A stretch of 64,000 nucleotides of DNA, taken from Maricaulaceae bacterium EIL42A08. Lineage in GTDB: Bacteria; Pseudomonadota; Alphaproteobacteria; Caulobacterales; Maricaulaceae. Positions 1-9,903 of this stretch are shown one piece after another. The position numbers and the translations under genes were made by a program. The notes under the pieces are model-generated. The model saw only the letters and a list, made by a program, of their open reading frames with translations, ran no database searches and had not been told where the DNA came from. The DNA lies in contig JAMZNZ010000002.1 in assembly GCA_024178355.1 (NCBI GenBank), positions 98,501 to 162,500 on the forward strand, written 5' to 3'. The stretch's first letter is position 1. Each line of letters opens with the position of its first letter.

Positions 1-142
1 GTTCTCCGACGGCGGGGAGTTTGGCATGGGCGCAGAGATCGGCATCGCCACGGGCAAGATGCACGCGCGCGGCCCGGTGGGGCTGGAGCAGCTGACGAGC
101 TTCAAATACCGCGTTCTGGGCAATGGCCAGACGCGCCCGTAA
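1..142 (+). CDS. proA: Glutamate-5-semialdehyde dehydrogenase (gamma-glutamyl phosphate reductase), C-terminal fragment
   Basis: Only the last 46 codons lie in the window; the 5' part is cut off by the left edge. The fragment reads in frame from base 2 and contains [20 protein letters not shown] followed by [13 protein letters not shown], the conserved C-terminus of ProA. ProA reduces gamma-glutamyl phosphate to glutamate semialdehyde, the second step of proline synthesis. The next gene on the same strand is a sodium/proline symporter, so proline synthesis and uptake genes are adjacent. Confidence 0.9.
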   Translation, partial: FSDGGEFGMGAEIGIATGKMHARGPVGLEQLTSFKYRVLGNGQTRP

Positions 143-200
143 GCGCTGTCGCTGACTGCACTCGCATTTATCTGTTCACGAAACTGATCGAGGCCGCATC

Positions 201-1754
201 ATGCAAGTTGAAGCGCTGATTTCGCTCGCCGGGTATTTCGTACTCATGCTCGGCATTGGGCTCTATGCCTACAAAAAGTCCACCTACGACGTGTCCGGCT
301 ACATGCTGGGCGGTCGCCAGCTCCACCCGGCTGTGGGTGCGCTGTCTGCCGGTGCATCGGACATGTCCGGATGGATGCTGATGGGCCTTCCCGGTGCCAT
401 TTATGTCTCCGGTCTGGGCGCGGCGTGGATCGCCGTTGGCCTGGTGATTGGTGCCTATTTCAACTACCTCCTGGTGGCACCGCGTCTGCGAGTCTTTACC
501 GAGGTGGCTGACGACGCCATCACGATCCCGGACTATTTTGAAAAGCGCTTCAACGACAAGACCCGCATCCTGCGGATCGTGTCCTCGGTCGTGATCGTGA
601 TCTTCTTCACCCTCTACACCTCATCTGGTGTAGTGGCTGGCGGCAAGCTGTTCGAAGCCAGCTTCGGGCTGAACTACTATATGGGCCTGTTCCTGACCGC
701 CGGTGTGGTGATCATGTACACCCTGATCGGGGGCTTTCTGGCGGTCAGCCTGACGGACTTTGTCCAGGGCGTGATCATGTTCATCGCGCTGATCATGGTG
801 CCGATCGTGGCCTACATGCAGCTGGGCAATCTGGGCGAAATTGCCGAGATTACGCGCGCTGCGGCGGATACGTCTGGATATCTGTCCATGGTTCCAGAAA
901 CTCTGGGCCTGGTCAGCATTGTCGGCGTCGTCTCTGCGATGAGCTGGGGCCTTGGCTATTTCGGCCAGCCGCACATCATCGTGCGCTTCATGGCCATCCG
1001 CACCCTGAAAGAAGTCGCCACGGCACGCCTGATCGGGATGAGCTGGATGATCGTGACGGTCATCGGCGCAGTGCTGACCGGTATTCTGGGTCTGGCCTTT
1101 GTGACGACCAATCAGGGTGTCATCGCCGATGCCGCGATCGAGTTCACCGACCCGGAGACCATCTTCATCCTGATGAGCCAGATCCTGTTCCACCCGCTGG
1201 TGGGCGGCTTCCTGCTCGCAGCGATCCTGGCGGCCATCATGTCGACGATTTCCAGCCAGCTGCTGGTGTCTTCAAGCTCGCTGACCGAGGACTTCTACAA
1301 GACCTTCGTGCGCCGTAGCGCCAGCCAGAAGGAGCTTGTCCTGATTGGCCGGGCTTCGGTGCTGGCGGTGTCGCTGGTGGCGATCTTCCTGGCGTTTGAC
1401 CGCTCCAGCACGATCCTGTCGCTGGTATCAAACGCCTGGGCTGGCTTTGGTGCCGCCTTTGGTCCGCTCATCCTGTTCAGCCTCTATCGCAAGGATATGA
1501 GCCGGTCCGCCGCCATCGCCGGCATGGTGACCGGTGCGGCTGTGGTGCTGTTCTGGATCTACGCACCGATCACGGTGATGTGGGGCGGTGAGGAAACCAA
1601 CCTCTCCGGCGTGATCTACGAGATCATTCCAGGCTTTATCGCCAGCTGTGCGGCCATCCTGATCGCAGACGCTGTGACCGCCGCGCCGAAAGGCAAGGTG
1701 AAGGAGCGTTTCGAAGAGATGGAAGAAACCATGGAAGCTGATCCAAACCTCTAA
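201..1754 (+). CDS. putP: Sodium/proline symporter PutP
   Basis: A 517-residue integral membrane protein of the sodium:solute symporter family, typical PutP length. The N-terminus carries the family pattern SGYMLGGRQLHPAVGALSAG followed by ASDMSGWMLMGLPGA, and about 12-13 hydrophobic segments follow through residue 495. The charged tail (KVKERFEEMEETMEADPNL) is cytoplasmic. By family it imports proline with Na+ across the inner membrane. It follows proA by 58 bases and is closed by a strong hairpin just downstream. PutP itself is well supported; the exact substrate is by family. Confidence 0.93.
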   Translation: MQVEALISLAGYFVLMLGIGLYAYKKSTYDVSGYMLGGRQLHPAVGALSAGASDMSGWMLMGLPGAIYVSGLGAAWIAVGLVIGAYFNYLLVAPRLRVFTEVADDAITIPDYFEKRFNDKTRILRIVSSVVIVIFFTLYTSSGVVAGGKLFEASFGLNYYMGLFLTAGVVIMYTLIGGFLAVSLTDFVQGVIMFIALIMVPIVAYMQLGNLGEIAEITRAAADTSGYLSMVPETLGLVSIVGVVSAMSWGLGYFGQPHIIVRFMAIRTLKEVATARLIGMSWMIVTVIGAVLTGILGLAFVTTNQGVIADAAIEFTDPETIFILMSQILFHPLVGGFLLAAILAAIMSTISSQLLVSSSSLTEDFYKTFVRRSASQKELVLIGRASVLAVSLVAIFLAFDRSSTILSLVSNAWAGFGAAFGPLILFSLYRKDMSRSAAIAGMVTGAAVVLFWIYAPITVMWGGEETNLSGVIYEIIPGFIASCAAILIADAVTAAPKGKVKERFEEMEETMEADPNL

Positions 1755-1783
1755 GGGGCCTGACCAGCTTTACCTGACCATCA

Positions 1784-1813
1784 AGGGGCGCGGGCAACCG
1801 CGCCCCTTTCTTC
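1784..1813 (+). terminator. Rho-independent terminator after putP
   Basis: A perfect 10-bp stem (1784-1793 with 1798-1807, loop GCAA) is followed by TTCTTCT. It lies 30 bases after the putP stop and before the next gene. Confidence 0.85.
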
Positions 1814-1848
1814 TGACCCTGACATTTCCGATCTGAAAGAGCTCTGCC

Positions 1849-3138
1849 GTGGATAGCTATCGCAGCCTCACCGCCGTCATCATATGCCTGTCTGTCCTTC
1901 AGGCTGCTCTTGGCGCTCTGGCTATTGTTGGCCCGTTGACCCTGCTTGGAAGCGGGGCCGGATCGCTCTGGATCGGCCTGGTCGCGTCGGCCTATGCGGG
2001 GGGCTTCCTGCTGGGGGCTCAGCTTGCTCCGCGGGAGGTCTCACGCATTGGCCATATCCGCTCGGTCTCGGCCTTTGGGGCCTGCGCGGCGGTGGCTGCG
2101 GCTTTGCTTAGCCTTTCGACCGCAATCCCGTGGTGGATTGTCGTGCAGTTTGCGCTAGGCGTGGCTGTGGCCATGCTGATGGCGACCGGGGAAAGCTGGA
2201 TTGCTGATGCGGCCCCTGAAAAACAGCGCGGTTCCATCATCAGCTTTTACATGGTGGCCGGAAAGCTCGGCTATCTGGCTGGACCCTTCCTGGTGCAGAT
2301 GCTGCCTGAAGGCGCGGTCTATGGCTTCCTGCTGATCGTGGCGCTGATGGCGGCAAGCCTGGTGCCTGTGGCGGCGACCGATCGCTCCCCGCCAGAAGTC
2401 ACCTCCGCTAGCGCCATGAACCCGCTCCAGGTCTGGCGCCGGGCACCGGCCGCGCTGATGACGGCGGTTGTTTCAGGTCTGTGCGGCGCGGCGGTGCTGC
2501 AGCTTTATTCTGTCTATATCAGCGCGATCCGTCCGGTCGATGCGGTGGCCTTTGCGGCGCTGTTCAATGGTGCGCTCATCGCCGGATCGGTGGTTCTGCA
2601 ATGGCCAGCGGGGCTGTTGTCAGACCGCATCGATCGGCGCCTGGTGATTGCCGGTCTGGCGGCCATCGCCGGTTTCGCTTCGATACTGCTGGCGCTGTTC
2701 GGCGGCGCGGCACCGGGTTGGGTGTTGCTCATGGCGGCAAGCCTGTGGGGGGCTGGCGCAATGTCGATCTACGGCGTCGGGGTCGCCCACGCGTCCGACC
2801 GCGCCGGAGCAGGCGAGGGCGCGGCCATGATGAGCGGCGTCATCCTGGTCTGGGCCTTTGGTATGATGGTGGGGCCAACGCTTGGCGGTGTGGTGATGGA
2901 TGTGGCCGGGCCTTCGGGGCTGTTCTCGATCACGGCGGTGGCGCTGGTCGGATTAACCGCGGCGATGGTGCTGCGCCGGGCGGATCGGGCTGCTGTGGAC
3001 GAAGACGACAAGTCCGACTTTGCCGCTTCAACACCAACAAGTCTGGCCATGTCCGAGATCAGCCCCATGAATGATGAGTCAGTGGAAATTGCTGAAATCG
3101 GCGATGAAAATCGCAATTACGCTATGCGCACTGAATAA
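1849..3138 (+). CDS. MFS transporter (YcaD-like)
   Basis: A 429-residue major facilitator protein with 12 predicted membrane segments in two halves. The loop after TM2 (LAPREVSRIGHIRSVS) and the TM4-5 region (MATGESWIADAAPEKQRGSI) match the YcaD-type branch, whose substrates are mostly unknown. The start is GTG, which gives the best N-terminus for TM1. The last 60 residues are polar and acidic, and their coding DNA is markedly AT-richer than the rest as it runs into the AT-rich spacer before dps. It has its own unit after the putP terminator. Confidence 0.8.
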   Translation: MDSYRSLTAVIICLSVLQAALGALAIVGPLTLLGSGAGSLWIGLVASAYAGGFLLGAQLAPREVSRIGHIRSVSAFGACAAVAAALLSLSTAIPWWIVVQFALGVAVAMLMATGESWIADAAPEKQRGSIISFYMVAGKLGYLAGPFLVQMLPEGAVYGFLLIVALMAASLVPVAATDRSPPEVTSASAMNPLQVWRRAPAALMTAVVSGLCGAAVLQLYSVYISAIRPVDAVAFAALFNGALIAGSVVLQWPAGLLSDRIDRRLVIAGLAAIAGFASILLALFGGAAPGWVLLMAASLWGAGAMSIYGVGVAHASDRAGAGEGAAMMSGVILVWAFGMMVGPTLGGVVMDVAGPSGLFSITAVALVGLTAAMVLRRADRAAVDEDDKSDFAASTPTSLAMSEISPMNDESVEIAEIGDENRNYAMRTE

Positions 3139-3325
3139 TGTATAAATAAGGTAATATAATAGGTCTGATATTATGGTTTAAAGGGGCGATTTTTAAAGCG
3201 CCGATATATCGTATTAGATAAATCCATATCGGCAATTTCAGAAAATATATTGAAAAATAACTTTTATAACCCATATCCATCGCTGTCGACGCGCAATGCT
3301 GCGCGCGGCGCGAAAGGAGTATTTT
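3139..3325. other. AT-rich intergenic region upstream of dps
   Basis: This spacer is strikingly AT-rich in an otherwise GC-rich window, especially 3139-3275. It holds a perfect 10-bp palindrome CGATATATCG at 3202-3211 and a short GGCG/CGCC hairpin just before it. Together these suggest a promoter or regulatory region for the small membrane protein and dps. I could not assign -35/-10 boxes or a known regulator site with confidence. Confidence 0.5.
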
Positions 3326-3463
3326 ATGAGGACCAAGATCACCGAGACCGAAGCGACACAAGCCACGGAACGCAAGGACCAGCGCCGGATCTTCCTGATC
3401 TCGACCGCTCTGGCAGTTGCCGTGATGGCGCTCGCGGTGATTGGTTTTGCTGTCGCTTTCTAG
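3326..3463 (+). CDS. Small single-pass membrane protein (45 aa), unknown function
   Basis: The reading frame starts at ATG 3326 behind a good ribosome site (GAAAGGAG, 8 bases upstream). It has a polar N-terminal half rich in T, E, K and R (MRTKITETEATQATERKDQR) and one C-terminal hydrophobic segment of about 23 residues ending at the stop. This suggests an N-in single-span inner membrane peptide. It precedes dps by 60 bases on the same strand and may share its transcript. No family recognised. Confidence 0.6.
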   Translation: MRTKITETEATQATERKDQRRIFLISTALAVAVMALAVIGFAVAF

Positions 3464-3523
3464 CGCCTTGTCATCACTGCCGATCTTAAACTCTGCACAC
3501 CCATCAATGATGGAGATGACGAT

Positions 3524-4036
3524 ATGACTGCTGTTTTGAAAGCTGACTTTGCCAACGAAAACGAACCGCGCATCAGCGTGACCGACAATGCCGACCGTGA
3601 ACGTCTGGCCGGTGCCCTGCGCGAGGTTGTGGGCGACACCTACATGCTGCTCGCCAAGACCCAGGGTTACCACTGGAATGTCAGCGGTCCGCTTTTTCTG
3701 TCGATCCACGAGCTGACCGAGAGCCAGTATCGCGACCTGTTCGAGGCCGCTGACGACCTGGCCGAACGGGCCCGTGCGCTGGGTGAGGCCGCGCCGACGT
3801 CCTACGCCCAGTTTGCGAAGACCAGCGTCATTGAAGATGACGACGGCAAGCCGAAAACGGCTGGTGAAATGGTCGACGCGCTGGCCACCGACAATGAGCG
3901 CTGCGCGCGCCGTTTCCTGGAGGTCTCCAACCTTGCTGAGGACCTTGGCGACAAGGTGACAGAGGATATGGCCATCGCCCGCATGCGCCAGCACGAACAA
4001 AACGCGTGGATGCTTCGCGCCACCTCGGCCGACTAA
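3524..4036 (+). CDS. dps: Dps-family DNA-protecting ferritin-like protein
   Basis: 170 residues, normal Dps length. The ferroxidase signature is present: H50 in GYHWNVSGPLF, H62 in SIHELTE, and D77/E81 in the following helix. Dps dodecamers oxidise and store iron using peroxide and bind DNA to protect it. The N-terminus lacks a clear lysine-rich DNA-binding tail (one Lys at position 6), so DNA binding may be weak. The ribosome site GGAGATGACGAT precedes the ATG. It converges on tamB, with a shared hairpin terminator between them. Confidence 0.93.
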   Translation: MTAVLKADFANENEPRISVTDNADRERLAGALREVVGDTYMLLAKTQGYHWNVSGPLFLSIHELTESQYRDLFEAADDLAERARALGEAAPTSYAQFAKTSVIEDDDGKPKTAGEMVDALATDNERCARRFLEVSNLAEDLGDKVTEDMAIARMRQHEQNAWMLRATSAD

Positions 4037-4061
4037 GCCTCGCATTCGTCCGACTAAAGAA

Positions 4062-4091
4062 AGCCCCGTCTGGTTTCAGGCGGGGCTCTTT
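4062..4091. terminator. Intrinsic terminator between dps and tamB
   Basis: An 11-bp stem with one G-U pair (4062-4072 with 4077-4087, loop GTTT) is followed by CTTTTATT on the plus strand. It is a good terminator for dps; on the minus strand it follows the tamB stop by a few bases and may serve both. Confidence 0.8.
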
Positions 4092-7000
4092 TATTCAAAC
4101 TCGCGCCGCCAGCGCACGGCGAGCTGGGCATTGGTGTCCCCGGTCAGGCGCGACAGCACCACGATGTCTGGCGTGATCGACCATTCCAGGCGCGCCGCGC
4201 CCAGCGAGGCCGCTGTGCCGGTTTCAAGCTGCAGATAGACGTCCTCGCTCAACTGTCGCCCGCCTGACAGGGCAATCGCGCCGTCTTCGGTCTCGCTTAA
4301 GGTCAGCCGATCAATGCCCAGCCGCTGGCCCGCTTCACTCAACGCGCCAAGCCAGTTGCGCCCTGACAGCTGGGCGGCGAGCTGTGCTGCCTGCAGCGGG
4401 CTGAGGGCGGCGGTGTTCTGGTCAAACAATAGCCGGGCCAGCACCTCGTCTTCGGGCAGGGGCGGGGAGCTTTCAAAGCGGATGCGCGGCGCGGTTATGG
4501 GGCCATCGGCAAGCGCAATCACGTCAAGCCCCGCGCGCGAGTGAGTCCCGCGCAAGCTGATGCGGGTGCGCTCGATGGGGCCGGTAAAGCTGATCTCGCC
4601 CTCGTCGATATCGAAGATGCGGGTCAGCAGAGAGGCCTGCCCGTCGATCAGACTGGCCCGCCCAGTCAGGTTCAGCCGGTTGGCGGGCCCCTGAACGCGC
4701 ACATTAGTGGACCATTCTGAATTGAAATTCCGGCTGGAGACGAACAGCGCATTATCAGCCCGCACGGTGTAGTCCAGCGTGATCTGGATCGGGCGGCGAT
4801 AGGCCGGGTCCAGGCTGTCGGGCCGGTTCAGCTCCACCACTTCAATCTGGGGAATATTGGAGCCGCTCGGTGCCACCGGTGTCAGCGCAAGCCGGTCGAT
4901 ATCAGCTTCACCGGTGACCGTCAGCTGGCGACCGCGCAGCTCCAGCGCAGCATTACCGGTCGTCTGGGCAAACAGTTCGGGGCGGGCAACGGCGCGGAAA
5001 CGCTCAAAGCTGACTTCACCGTCGCCCTGAAGCCCGGCTTCGGTCAGGCGCAGCGCGCCTGCTGCCGTGGCGCGCCCGCCGTTACCATCGCCGAGCCGCG
5101 CTTCGGTGATCTCCAGCTGGTCATTGGTAAAGCGGGCCTGCAGATCGAATGGCGTAAACTCAACGCCGACGGTCTGGGATCGATAGGCCCCGTCGCTGAT
5201 AATCACGCTACCGGCGACCTCACCTTCGGCGAATTGCGCAGCGCCATCGATGACGCCGGTAAAGCGCTCAGTTCGGGGCAGGTAGAGCCGCGCCAGCGTG
5301 TCGAGCGGGCCGACAAGCGTCACGTCTCCGCGCCATCCAGGCCGGGCAAGGGCACCCAGATTTGTGACTGTGCCGGGTAGGTTGAGCGCTGCATTGGCCT
5401 CAAGACCGCCCGCGTTTGCTGCCAGCGTGAAGTCCGCCGCGTCGCCCAGATCAAGCCGGGCATCCAGGTTCAGCGCTCCGCCTTGCGGGCCGCTGACCGG
5501 CTCCATGTTGGCAATGGAAAGGCGGATGCCTCCACGCCATTGTGCCTCGACCTGACGAATGTCTGCGCTTGCTTCAAACTCACCATTGGCCGGAGACAGG
5601 CGTGCCAGATCCGACAGAATGCGCGCCGGGGCATTGGACAGGTTGAACACAAGCCGGGTTTCTTCGCCTTGCTCAACACGCCCGCTCAGGTCAGCCTCAC
5701 CGAGGCTTGCGCTCAAATCGGCGATTAGCGTGTCGGCGGTCCGGCGCAGCGCAATTGCGTCTGGGGCGTTGATCGGATAATCGCCCCAGTCACCGTACAG
5801 GCTGGCGTTCAGTGTGGTCAGCTCAGGCTGCAGCTGTAGCCGACCTTCAGTGCGGACGGAGAAGGGCTCAAACGCCAGACCGCGTGCTGTTCCTGCCAGC
5901 GCCAGATCGCTCAGCGGCCCTTGGGCGGTCAGCTGCGCTGCTGTCAGGTCGCCACCGGTGATCGGAAAGGCCTCCGCACTGGTCGTTGCCTCAAGTTCAC
6001 CGTCCATCAAGGACGAAACGGGCCCGGCGAAACGAATATCGGCGGCCCAGGATTTAAGCGCAGCGGTGTCCGCCGCAATCAGGTTCAAAGCCAGTTGCTC
6101 GCCTGCAAGGCTGGCCTCGGCTTGTGCCTGTACGCTGCCCCAGCTCGCCTCAGCCACCGTCAGCTTTGCGCGATCCGGTGACTGGGAGAAACGGCCACTC
6201 AGGCGGGCTGGAGCTTCGTCGGTCTCAGCATCCAGCTGCCAGCTCCCCGACAGCGCCTCGCCCACGCGCCGGGCTTCTGCGCGCAGCTGCGGTGACGTGA
6301 TGACGAGCCCGCCGAGCTCAAGCTCACCGGTTTCGACTTGCGTGCGAAGCGCCAGATCGTCCAGCGTGCCGCTGGCTTCAAACCCGGCAGAGGCCTGACC
6401 GCTCAAACCTTCGACCGGCAAGGCGGCGAGGTTGAGCAGGGCGTCGAGGCTGGCCGTAATGGCGCTGTCTGAACGTCCCAGTTCGCCTGACCCAGTCAGG
6501 GCGATGGCAGAGGTCTGAAGCTCCGCGCGGGGCAGGCGGATGTGTTCGGGATCAATATCGACATCAAGGCGGGCGGTGAGATCCTCCAGCAGCGGCGCTA
6601 GCGCATCACTGGCCACAAGCCCGTCGCTTTGCACCTCAACTCTCAGACGGTCCCACCCGCGTGATGCATCACGGGTGAAGGCGTTGATGGCCAGCGGGCC
6701 AGCCACGCCAATGCCAAGCGGAGAAACGTCTTCCAGGGTGAGGTCGGCCGTTCCGGTCAGGGCCAGTGAGGGGGTGTTGAGCGCACCCGTCGCGTCGAGC
6801 CGCCAGCGGGTCGTGAACGCGGACAGGCTCTCGATATTGATAAGGCCCTCGGTTGACTGAAGCCGTGCCGCAAAATCAACATCAGACTGAAGCAAACCGG
6901 AAAGCTGCGCATGGGTGGCGCGCGGCCCGGCGACATCACCGGTCAGCTCGATATCGCGCCCGTCAGACAGGGAGCGGATCACGGCATCAGCGGTCAACCG

Positions 7001-8131
7001 CTCGGCCGTAATCTGCGGATGGGTGATCTGATCGATGGTCAGGGAAACGGCGTACTGGCCCTCTGTGGCAATGACCTGCGCTTGCGCTGCGCTGGCCCCA
7101 AGATCATAGGCCTGAAGCTGAGCCAGACCGGCATCGGTCAGCACCAGATCTGCCTGCCAGCGCTCTGCGAGCAGGTCTTGAGCGTTCAGCGTGAAGGTCG
7201 CGGCCTGCACATCCAGCTGATCGATGGAACGCGGCTGCAGCGCACCGTTGGCGGTCACATCAAGATCCGGGGCCAGCTCCGGCACCCAGTCGGGCAAGGC
7301 GGGCCAGCGCCCGGGCAGGGCGGAAGCCTGCAGCTGCCAGCGTCCACGCTCCCAGCTCACTTCACCGTCCGACACAGACGCGTCTTCAATGGTCAGGTCA
7401 AAGCGCCCGCCACCGGCCCGCGAGGTGCCTTCAATCTGGCCGGTGAGCTGCCAACCGGTATCTTCAAGCCGGGTCAGGCTGGCCAGCGCTCCGCCGGGTA
7501 CGGCATCAACTTCAAACTGACCATCCAGATCGCCGCTGTTGGAATGGGTGAGGGTCAGGCTCAGCTGGTCGCCCGCCTGATCGATGCGCCTTGCATCGGC
7601 CGTCACGAAGAAGGCACGTCCGGCTGCATCAAACCCGCCACTTAACGTGTATTGGGCTTCAGGTCCGGCCACGTCTTCAGCCAGCGCCAGCGTGTTGATG
7701 GCGACGCGCTGAATGCGAAGGCTGGGGAGGCCACCGCCACTGCCGCCGGGTTCCGGGCGCTCTGCGCGAATGGGTCGGCGAGCGATATTGATCTGATCGA
7801 TCTCGATGCTCTCAAGGCTGATCGTGCCACCCAGAAGTGCGCGCGGCTGCCAGCTGATGCGAACATTCTGAGCGGTCAGCCAGATGCCGCCCTGATCGCG
7901 CAAGGTCACCGCGTCGGCGGTGAAGTCAGACAGGACGTTGCCGCGAAGGCCTTCAACTTGAAGCTCGCCATACCCGGCAATGTCGCGGCCATTGATGGCT
8001 GAGCTGGCGACCTGGCGACCAAACTCGCCCGTCATAGCCCAGACCAGCGCCGCAAAGGCGCAGACCAGCGACAAAAGCAGGCCGATCAGGATCGACAACC
8101 AGCGGCGTTTGAACAAGGACCGACCCGCCAT
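4091..8131 (-). CDS. tamB: TamB, translocation and assembly module inner-membrane protein
   Basis: 1346 residues: one N-terminal membrane anchor (residues 10-32), a very long beta-rich periplasmic body with repeated G-x-L/A-S-L patterns, and a C-terminal TamB (DUF490) domain from about residue 1000 ending in LAVRWRREFE. Family members form a hydrophobic groove bridging inner and outer membranes and work with TamA in outer-membrane protein assembly or lipid transport. It is directly downstream of tamA, with stop and start codons overlapping by one base (TGATG), so translation is probably coupled. Confidence 0.92.
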   Translation of the reverse strand: MAGRSLFKRRWLSILIGLLLSLVCAFAALVWAMTGEFGRQVASSAINGRDIAGYGELQVEGLRGNVLSDFTADAVTLRDQGGIWLTAQNVRISWQPRALLGGTISLESIEIDQINIARRPIRAERPEPGGSGGGLPSLRIQRVAINTLALAEDVAGPEAQYTLSGGFDAAGRAFFVTADARRIDQAGDQLSLTLTHSNSGDLDGQFEVDAVPGGALASLTRLEDTGWQLTGQIEGTSRAGGGRFDLTIEDASVSDGEVSWERGRWQLQASALPGRWPALPDWVPELAPDLDVTANGALQPRSIDQLDVQAATFTLNAQDLLAERWQADLVLTDAGLAQLQAYDLGASAAQAQVIATEGQYAVSLTIDQITHPQITAERLTADAVIRSLSDGRDIELTGDVAGPRATHAQLSGLLQSDVDFAARLQSTEGLINIESLSAFTTRWRLDATGALNTPSLALTGTADLTLEDVSPLGIGVAGPLAINAFTRDASRGWDRLRVEVQSDGLVASDALAPLLEDLTARLDVDIDPEHIRLPRAELQTSAIALTGSGELGRSDSAITASLDALLNLAALPVEGLSGQASAGFEASGTLDDLALRTQVETGELELGGLVITSPQLRAEARRVGEALSGSWQLDAETDEAPARLSGRFSQSPDRAKLTVAEASWGSVQAQAEASLAGEQLALNLIAADTAALKSWAADIRFAGPVSSLMDGELEATTSAEAFPITGGDLTAAQLTAQGPLSDLALAGTARGLAFEPFSVRTEGRLQLQPELTTLNASLYGDWGDYPINAPDAIALRRTADTLIADLSASLGEADLSGRVEQGEETRLVFNLSNAPARILSDLARLSPANGEFEASADIRQVEAQWRGGIRLSIANMEPVSGPQGGALNLDARLDLGDAADFTLAANAGGLEANAALNLPGTVTNLGALARPGWRGDVTLVGPLDTLARLYLPRTERFTGVIDGAAQFAEGEVAGSVIISDGAYRSQTVGVEFTPFDLQARFTNDQLEITEARLGDGNGGRATAAGALRLTEAGLQGDGEVSFERFRAVARPELFAQTTGNAALELRGRQLTVTGEADIDRLALTPVAPSGSNIPQIEVVELNRPDSLDPAYRRPIQITLDYTVRADNALFVSSRNFNSEWSTNVRVQGPANRLNLTGRASLIDGQASLLTRIFDIDEGEISFTGPIERTRISLRGTHSRAGLDVIALADGPITAPRIRFESSPPLPEDEVLARLLFDQNTAALSPLQAAQLAAQLSGRNWLGALSEAGQRLGIDRLTLSETEDGAIALSGGRQLSEDVYLQLETGTAASLGAARLEWSITPDIVVLSRLTGDTNAQLAVRWRREFE

Positions 8132-9903
8132 CAGAACGCCTGTCCCAGACCGACATAGACCTGAACGGAAGCCTCATCGCTGCGCCGGTCGATCGGCGCT
8201 GCGATATCAAAACGAAGCGGCGCAAAGTCGAAATGATAGCGCACGCCCACGCCAACCCCGGCTCCCATATCAGACAGCTCGGGCGCGGCCTGTTCTGCCG
8301 CGGTGCCCACGTCAGCGAAGACCACACCGCCCCAGCGCCCGACAGAACGCCAGCGCAATTCGGCGCTCGCTTCCACGACTGAGCGTCCGCCCTCAAGGCT
8401 GCCATCGCTGGCAACAGGAGAGAGCGACTGGTATTCAAAGCCGCGAACCGATCCGCCACCGCCGGCATAGAAGCGCTGGTCGGCTGGAACCGCATTCAGG
8501 CTTGCGCCGGCAATACTGCCCGCCCGCACGCGTCCGGCCAGAATCAGCTGAGGAGTCAGCTGGCGGTAGGTCGCCAGCGATGCATCGGTGATGACGTAGC
8601 CCGACCGGATGTCGCCCACCGTGACCGCAGGCGTGACAGAGGCTGTGGCCCGGATGCCGCGTGACGGATCCGTGCGACTGTCGCGCGAATCAAACACCGC
8701 TGTGATGCCGCTAAAGAGTGACACGGTGTCGTCCTTTTCGCCCGTGCCGGAGCGGATTTGTGAGCTGTCGACCCCGGCGGCAACGCCCACTGTCCAGACA
8801 GCATTGAGCTGGCGGTTGACGTCAACCTCCAGCTCAATCTCGCGCTGGTCGAAGGCGTCGGTTTCCTCATTCCTCGCGGCGGCCAGGAAAGACAGGGTCT
8901 GGTCCGGACGCCGCCAGTGCGGGGCGGTTAGCCTTGTTTCTAGCGATTGTTCCAGGGTGGACAGCAAAGCGGCGATAGCCAGCGTCTCATCACCGCCGAA
9001 GACATTGCGCCGGGTCCACTGGCCATCAACGCCAGCGCCCTCACTGGTGGAGATCGCAAAACCGCCTTCGACCACGTGGCGCGGGGCTGGGGTCAGGCTG
9101 ACGAGGATGTCGCGGACCTCAACGCCGCGTTCAGCCGGTGCCAGCTGGACCTGGGCGCGGGCAACACTGTCGAGCGCGGTCAGCCGGGCCTGGTATTCGC
9201 GAAGGGCGCTGAGCTGGGCGATCTCGCCTTCGGGCAGGTCACCCAGACGCTGAACGAAGCGGGGCCGCCAGCGATCACCCTCCGGCAGGATCTCGCCATA
9301 TCGGCTGAAGGCCCCGGTTTCATAGGCCAGCATGATGGCCGCATTGCGGGTGTCGTGATCGACCGTAACCTCACGCTCGCCGGTCTCAGCGTCTGGCCAG
9401 CCCGCTTCCTGAATGCGGGCAAGCCCGGCCGCTTCTGAAGCCATGACCGCTGCGGCGCGCAAGGGCGACCCGGGTCTCAGCGCATCAAGCGCAGGCTCCA
9501 CTACCTCGGCGGCGCGTGCATCGGTCTTTGCGATGATCTGGGCGCTCTCGACGACGAAGCGCTCGGACGGGACAACGATGTAAAGCGCCTCGCCCTGGCG
9601 CACCGTGGTGCGGACCGCCGCCCCGTAAAAGCCTTCAGACCGCAACAGCGCTACCATCCGCCGGGACACCGACGGTGAGGGCAGGGTGCGGTCACCATCC
9701 TCAGCCGAGGCGCTGACCATGGCGCGTAGCTGACCGGTCAGCTCGGCTGAAAGCTCGCCGTCGACCTGCATCGCCTGGCGCGCGTGGGCGGGGGATAAGG
9801 TGAGGGATAGAAGGCACAGAAAACCCGCCACAAGAGCGGTCAAATCCGCCTTGCGCCAGCCCGCCAGAGTGCACGGGTCAGGTTTCACCTCAATCAAGGT
9901 CAT
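8131..9903 (-). CDS. tamA: TamA, Omp85/BamA-family outer-membrane assembly protein
   Basis: Encodes 590 residues from ATG 9903. An in-frame TTG at 9951 would add 16 residues before the signal peptide and is less likely. The N-terminus (ADLTALVAGFLCLLSLTLSPAHA) is a signal peptide, followed by POTRA-like domains and a C-terminal 16-strand barrel domain from about residue 270. The barrel contains FYAGGGGSVRGFEYQ, matching the Omp85 signature, and ends in aromatic F (LGQAF). TamA and TamB form one complex. The gene is divergent from the HtrA gene; both promoters must lie in 9904-10049. Confidence 0.92.
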   Translation of the reverse strand: MTLIEVKPDPCTLAGWRKADLTALVAGFLCLLSLTLSPAHARQAMQVDGELSAELTGQLRAMVSASAEDGDRTLPSPSVSRRMVALLRSEGFYGAAVRTTVRQGEALYIVVPSERFVVESAQIIAKTDARAAEVVEPALDALRPGSPLRAAAVMASEAAGLARIQEAGWPDAETGEREVTVDHDTRNAAIMLAYETGAFSRYGEILPEGDRWRPRFVQRLGDLPEGEIAQLSALREYQARLTALDSVARAQVQLAPAERGVEVRDILVSLTPAPRHVVEGGFAISTSEGAGVDGQWTRRNVFGGDETLAIAALLSTLEQSLETRLTAPHWRRPDQTLSFLAAARNEETDAFDQREIELEVDVNRQLNAVWTVGVAAGVDSSQIRSGTGEKDDTVSLFSGITAVFDSRDSRTDPSRGIRATASVTPAVTVGDIRSGYVITDASLATYRQLTPQLILAGRVRAGSIAGASLNAVPADQRFYAGGGGSVRGFEYQSLSPVASDGSLEGGRSVVEASAELRWRSVGRWGGVVFADVGTAAEQAAPELSDMGAGVGVGVRYHFDFAPLRFDIAAPIDRRSDEASVQVYVGLGQAF

